The notes below the pieces were generated by a model that was given only the letters and a program-made list of their open reading frames with translations, was not told where the DNA came from and did no database searches. The position numbers and the translations under genes are program-made. Of a stretch of 64,000 bases of DNA, positions 60,752-64,000 are shown piece by piece. Source of the stretch: Helicobacter_D sp964464895. Lineage in GTDB: Bacteria; Campylobacterota; Campylobacteria; Campylobacterales; Helicobacteraceae. The DNA lies in NCBI GenBank assembly GCA_964464895.1, contig CAYXGY010000010.1:1-64000 (forward strand), in the 5' to 3' direction. Every line of letters begins with the position of its first letter. Position 1 is the stretch's first letter.

Positions 60752-60787
60752 TCTGACTTAATTTTATCTTAAAATAGGAGTTAGAAT

Positions 60788-62997
60788 ATGAGGAAGACAA
60801 GACTTTCCTACTTTGCCACCAAAGCCTTACTTGGTAGTTCTATAGCATTGCTTGGGACACAATTAAATGCAGTAGACATTGCGATTAGCAATCAAGATGA
60901 TTTTGAGCAGTATTTTGAGCGGGATAGCGATAATGATTGGTCGTTTCAGGGCAATCCAGCAGAAGACAACACCATTACATTTAATGCTGATGGGTTTCGC
61001 TTCGGAGACCAAAGCCGAGCGACTTGGTTTGGTCTTGAGGAGGGTGCAACCTTAACGCTAAAAGGGGGCGGCAATGATGAAATTCTTTATAATTTAGATG
61101 TAGGAGAAGACGATAGACTCGCTGGTAAAACCATCATAGATAGTTTGGCTATAGAATTTGTTGGGGGAGAGCAGCACATTAATTCGGATTTGGAGATTAA
61201 GAACCGCTCTGAACTTGTATTTATGGGCGGTTCTTATGGTGGGAGGAATTTTGATAGCAAAGTATATGTTAAAGGGGATTTGAGTGTTACAGATTCACTT
61301 CTTAGCTTTTTTGGTGGTGGTTTTATCAAAACCGATAAAGCAGCAAATATTACAAACTCTACATTTGAACTCATCAAAGATAGCTTTACCGCACTAGAAG
61401 CAAACAATCTCACACTTATAGAGGCAAAAAGCTTCAATGATACTATAACAAACAATACAATCTATGGAGGCAAAACCATTTCCTTTAGGGATTATGTTTC
61501 AGATTCCGCATTGCTTAATGAGATTTATAAGGACGCTAAGACAACTATGCCAGAAGATGTTTTAGATTTAAGCAGTATCAATGGTGTAGCATTGGCAGAA
61601 TACGACCTTGAAGTCAAAGATGGCAAGCTTGTTGCCAATGGAGGAGCGACAGAGGAGGCATACAAGACAGAGAATCAAGTTGCATTTGATAAGGCTGCAA
61701 TTGAAAGATTGAAAGAATATATAGATAATGAAGAGTATGAAGGAGATTATGAATGGAGTGATGCTCTTGTTACTAGATTACAAGCATATTTGACCGAAGC
61801 CAAAACCGCATTAGATTCCATTGACGCTACTGATGATAGAGCCTATATCAATGCAGTTACAGGAGGCTTAAACAATGAGGATATGACTGCTGCTCTTGCC
61901 TTGCGTGGGATTGCGGATTCTCTTGGTGCTCTTGGGGCAGATTTGATGAGTAGAGAAGGAATCCAGCTTGCCATTGATATTAAAAACGACACACAAGAAA
62001 ATGGCAAGAGCGCAAGCAATTTCACTCAAGCAACCAATACGACAATTTCTGTGGCAAATGATATGTCTATTAGCTCAAGAATTGCAATGCAAAACATCCT
62101 TATAGCACTTATGCAACAAAGCTTTCTAAACTCAAGTTTGCTTCTGTGGCAAGCGATATTACACCAAACTACCTAGACAATACTTATGCGCGCAGTGTAT
62201 GGGCAAATGTCTTTGGTGGAGCAAATATCATTGATTCTCATAGTGGAGGATTGTATGGGATTAGTGTGGGGGCAGACAACTATATCACCGACAATGTCTT
62301 ACTTGGAGCATATTTTAGCTATGCAAACTCTACACTCAAAGATTCCTCTTTCAAACAAGAAAGTGATAACTACCAATTAGGAATTTATTCTAATATCCAT
62401 TTAAATCCTTTGTGGGAGCTAAACTTAAAGGGCTATGGACAAATCTCTCCTATGGATACAAACTATGTCCAAACAGATGGAGATTATAAAGGGGATTACA
62501 CAAGTAAGTTTTTAGGACTTAGTGCAAGTATTGGTAGAAGAGTGGAGTTTGAAAATCAAAGCTTTTATCTCAAACCCTTTGTAGGAGCGAATTATTACTT
62601 TAGCTATATCCCAAGCCATACAGACAAAGGATTAATTTCTAAGAAAATGGATTCAAGCAAGAATAACTCTCTAAGCCTAGAAGTCGGAGCAGAGTTTAGA
62701 AAATACTTTGATGAATCCTCTTATTTCTTTGCGATTCCAAAAATTGAACAATATGTGCTTAATAGCTCTGATGACTATAATGTAACTTTGGCTGCTAATA
62801 ATGCGTTCTTCACACAAGTAAGAACTGATGATAAGAAAAAGACTTATGGCGGATTAATTATGGGTGGAAATATGAATCTCACAGACCAACTAAGCTTAAA
62901 TGTGGGTGTGGGTGTAAAACAAATCCTTGCAGGAAAAGTAGAGAGCAAAAATGAAACCTATCTCACAGGACAGGCAGGATTAAAATATAAATTTTAA
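60788..62997 (+). pseudogene. Autotransporter (type V secretion) outer-membrane protein, split by a one-base loss
   Basis: 60788-62176 encodes a signal peptide (ALLGSSIALLGTQLNA), a passenger with beta-strand-rich, low-Cys sequence and a helical linker (about residues 295-420), then stops in an unrelated tail after MQNI. The other frame from 62107 on reads NPYSTYATKLSKLKFASVASDITPNYLDNTYARSVWANVFGGANII and a beta-barrel ending GLKYKF. Adding one A (AACATCCT to AACAATCCT, near 62097) gives one 736-residue protein. The barrel is of the VacA/Helicobacter autotransporter type. Passenger function unknown; no protease motif seen. The poly-G promoter suggests phase-variable surface display. Confidence 0.83.
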
Positions 62998-63373
62998 TGG
63001 ATTGCAATTTACACCAAATGATTTTGAAAGTTTTATTCTCCTTTAGCTGAAGCCACAAATCGCTTGAAAGCGACTTTGTGGTTTATAGCATTATCTTAAG
63101 ATTCTCTCAATTGCTAGATTTTAGAAATTTCACTCCTTTACAAAGACTTACCATTGTATCCTTGCACAACCTTACAAAAGGGTTGTAATCATCTATAATG
63201 TCGGCTTTTATCATTGCAATGCCTCCTAAGGAGTTGTGGCACATACTGCGTAGGGTGGTTGTATGCTCTGTGTAAATCTATAATGTTGCACATCTAACTT
63301 ATAATTTTACCACTTTGTCCTTATTCAAATTTATGTTAAAATCTACCCTAATCTTTACCCACAAAGGCAAAAA
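62998..63373 (+). other. Intergenic region between autotransporter and bioA
   Basis: 376 bases without a gene. It holds the hairpin at 63053-63081, GC-richer repeat-like fragments near 63160-63280 (TTATCATTGCAATGCCTCC), and an AT-rich promoter region just before bioA. Confidence 0.6.
63053..63081 (+). terminator. Hairpin downstream of the autotransporter
   Basis: CCACAAATCGCT-TGAA-AGCGA-C-TTTGTGG: 12 pairs with a single bulged C and a tetraloop, 56 bases after the stop. No clear T-run follows. Confidence 0.6.
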
Positions 63374-64000
63374 ATGACATCAAAAGCCACAGAATCCGCA
63401 AAACTCAAAGAACTAGACCTTTCGTGTATTTGGCATCCTTGCACGCAAATGCACGACCACGAGGCGAACATTCCACTCATTCCGATAGCGCGTGCGCAAG
63501 GCGTTTATCTTTATGATTTTGAGAACAAAGCTTATTTGGATTGTATTTCTAGCTGGTGGGTGAATCTCTTTGGACACTGCAATCCCTATATCAACGCCAA
63601 ACTAAAGGAGCAATTAGAAAGCTTAGAGCATATTATTTTTGCAGGCTTCACACACAAGCCTATCATTGAGCTATCTAGCCGACTTCTAGGAATCCTAGAC
63701 TCTAAGTTTGGCAAATGCTTCTATGCCGATAATGGCTCAAGCGCAATTGAAGTTGCACTCAAAATGGCATTTCACGCTTGCGCAATCCAAGGCGAAAGAA
63801 AAGCAAAATTTCTATGCCTAGAAAATGCCTATCACGGAGAGACTATTGGGGCATTAAGCGTAGGTGATGTGGGGATTTATACGCAAGTCTATCAGCCACT
63901 TTTGCTAGAAACTTTGAAAGTCAAAGCTCCAGGTGGTGAGAATTTCACAGAATCCCTAGAATCCTTAAGGGCATTATTGCAAGCGCACAAGGGGGAAATT
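63374..64000 (+). CDS. bioA: Adenosylmethionine-8-amino-7-oxononanoate aminotransferase, N-terminal part (runs off right edge)
   Basis: The first 209 residues of BioA; the gene continues beyond 64000, so the PLP lysine is not included. Recognisable: LDLSCIWHPCTQMHDHE, GVYLYDFENKAYLDCISSWWVNLFGHCNPYI, FAGFTHKPIIELSSRLL, FYADNGSSAIEVALKMAFHAC, LENAYHGETIGALSVGDVGIY. These match the class III aminotransferase that makes 7,8-diaminopelargonate in biotin synthesis. SD AAAGGC before ATG 63374. Neighbouring biotin genes, if any, lie outside. Confidence 0.93.
   Translation, partial: MTSKATESAKLKELDLSCIWHPCTQMHDHEANIPLIPIARAQGVYLYDFENKAYLDCISSWWVNLFGHCNPYINAKLKEQLESLEHIIFAGFTHKPIIELSSRLLGILDSKFGKCFYADNGSSAIEVALKMAFHACAIQGERKAKFLCLENAYHGETIGALSVGDVGIYTQVYQPLLLETLKVKAPGGENFTESLESLRALLQAHKGEI

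Overview
This window reads as the chromosome of a non-pylori (probably enterohepatic) Helicobacter or close relative. The evidence is moderately low GC with island-like GC-richer patches, the ArsR-ArsS-HemB gene order downstream of a CiaD-like gene, RlmN followed by a tiny membrane protein, a Helicobacter-type autotransporter beta-domain, R-S-M order of a type I restriction locus, argG and selA/selB (selB and argG are, as far as I recall, absent from H. pylori), and long poly-G/C contingency tracts. No rRNA, tRNA, IS element or CRISPR array was seen.

Left third (1-19 kb): a truncated chemoreceptor and a HAD phosphatase, then a redox island. The island holds a Tat-exported zinc alcohol dehydrogenase, an exported alpha/beta hydrolase, a PNPOx-like flavoprotein, six tandem ankyrin-repeat genes, a VOC protein, an exported NAD(P)H-oxidoreductase-like protein, a flavodoxin, a MerR regulator and two Tat-exported aldo/keto reductases. 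CreD, a BspA-like repeat protein and two LprI-like secreted proteins follow. A second exported-redox patch lies at 25.5-27.4 kb (NmrA-like Rossmann protein, cupin, acetyltransferase). Three exported proteins of these patches carry a strong Shine-Dalgarno plus ATG directly after the signal peptide.

The 19.2-25.4 kb block is a type I restriction-modification locus (hsdR-hsdS-hsdM) whose R and M genes are each broken by one missing base. It holds a RelB-like antitoxin, a 29-codon toxin stub and a 15-codon hsdS 5' fragment. hsdS has three 12-bp repeats coding ELEA, like the spacer repeat of EcoR124.

28-39 kb is mostly housekeeping: an NTT/MFS-like transporter, an RND pump permease, argG, an S4 protein, a nucleoside-phosphorylase-like protein, rlmN, ilvC and a DUF2157/GDYXXLXY pair. 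39.6-43 kb is an unusual cluster of TM2-domain proteins, lipoproteins and a small HTH protein; part of it sits behind a promoter whose -35/-10 spacer contains G14. 45-47 kb has a nucleotide-sugar dehydrogenase translationally coupled to a transglutaminase-like gene. That gene is switched off in this sequence by a C10 tract, and one extra C restores 281 codons. 47-53 kb has moeA and the selA-selB operon with a degenerate NifS-like protein. 53-60.5 kb has uspA, a CiaD-like protein, arsRS, hemB, an ABC-F protein and lgt. 60.7-63 kb has an autotransporter behind a second TTGACT-N5-G13-TATTAT promoter, interrupted by a one-base loss. bioA runs off the right edge.

The main story is phase variation at four levels: two poly-G spacer promoters, one translational poly-C switch, and one hsdS repeat. 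The other is a set of classically cytosolic cofactor enzymes carrying export signals with buried internal start sites. Several frameshifts (hsdR, hsdM, a lipoprotein, the autotransporter) could be real decay or residual sequencing errors; this cannot be decided from one sequence.
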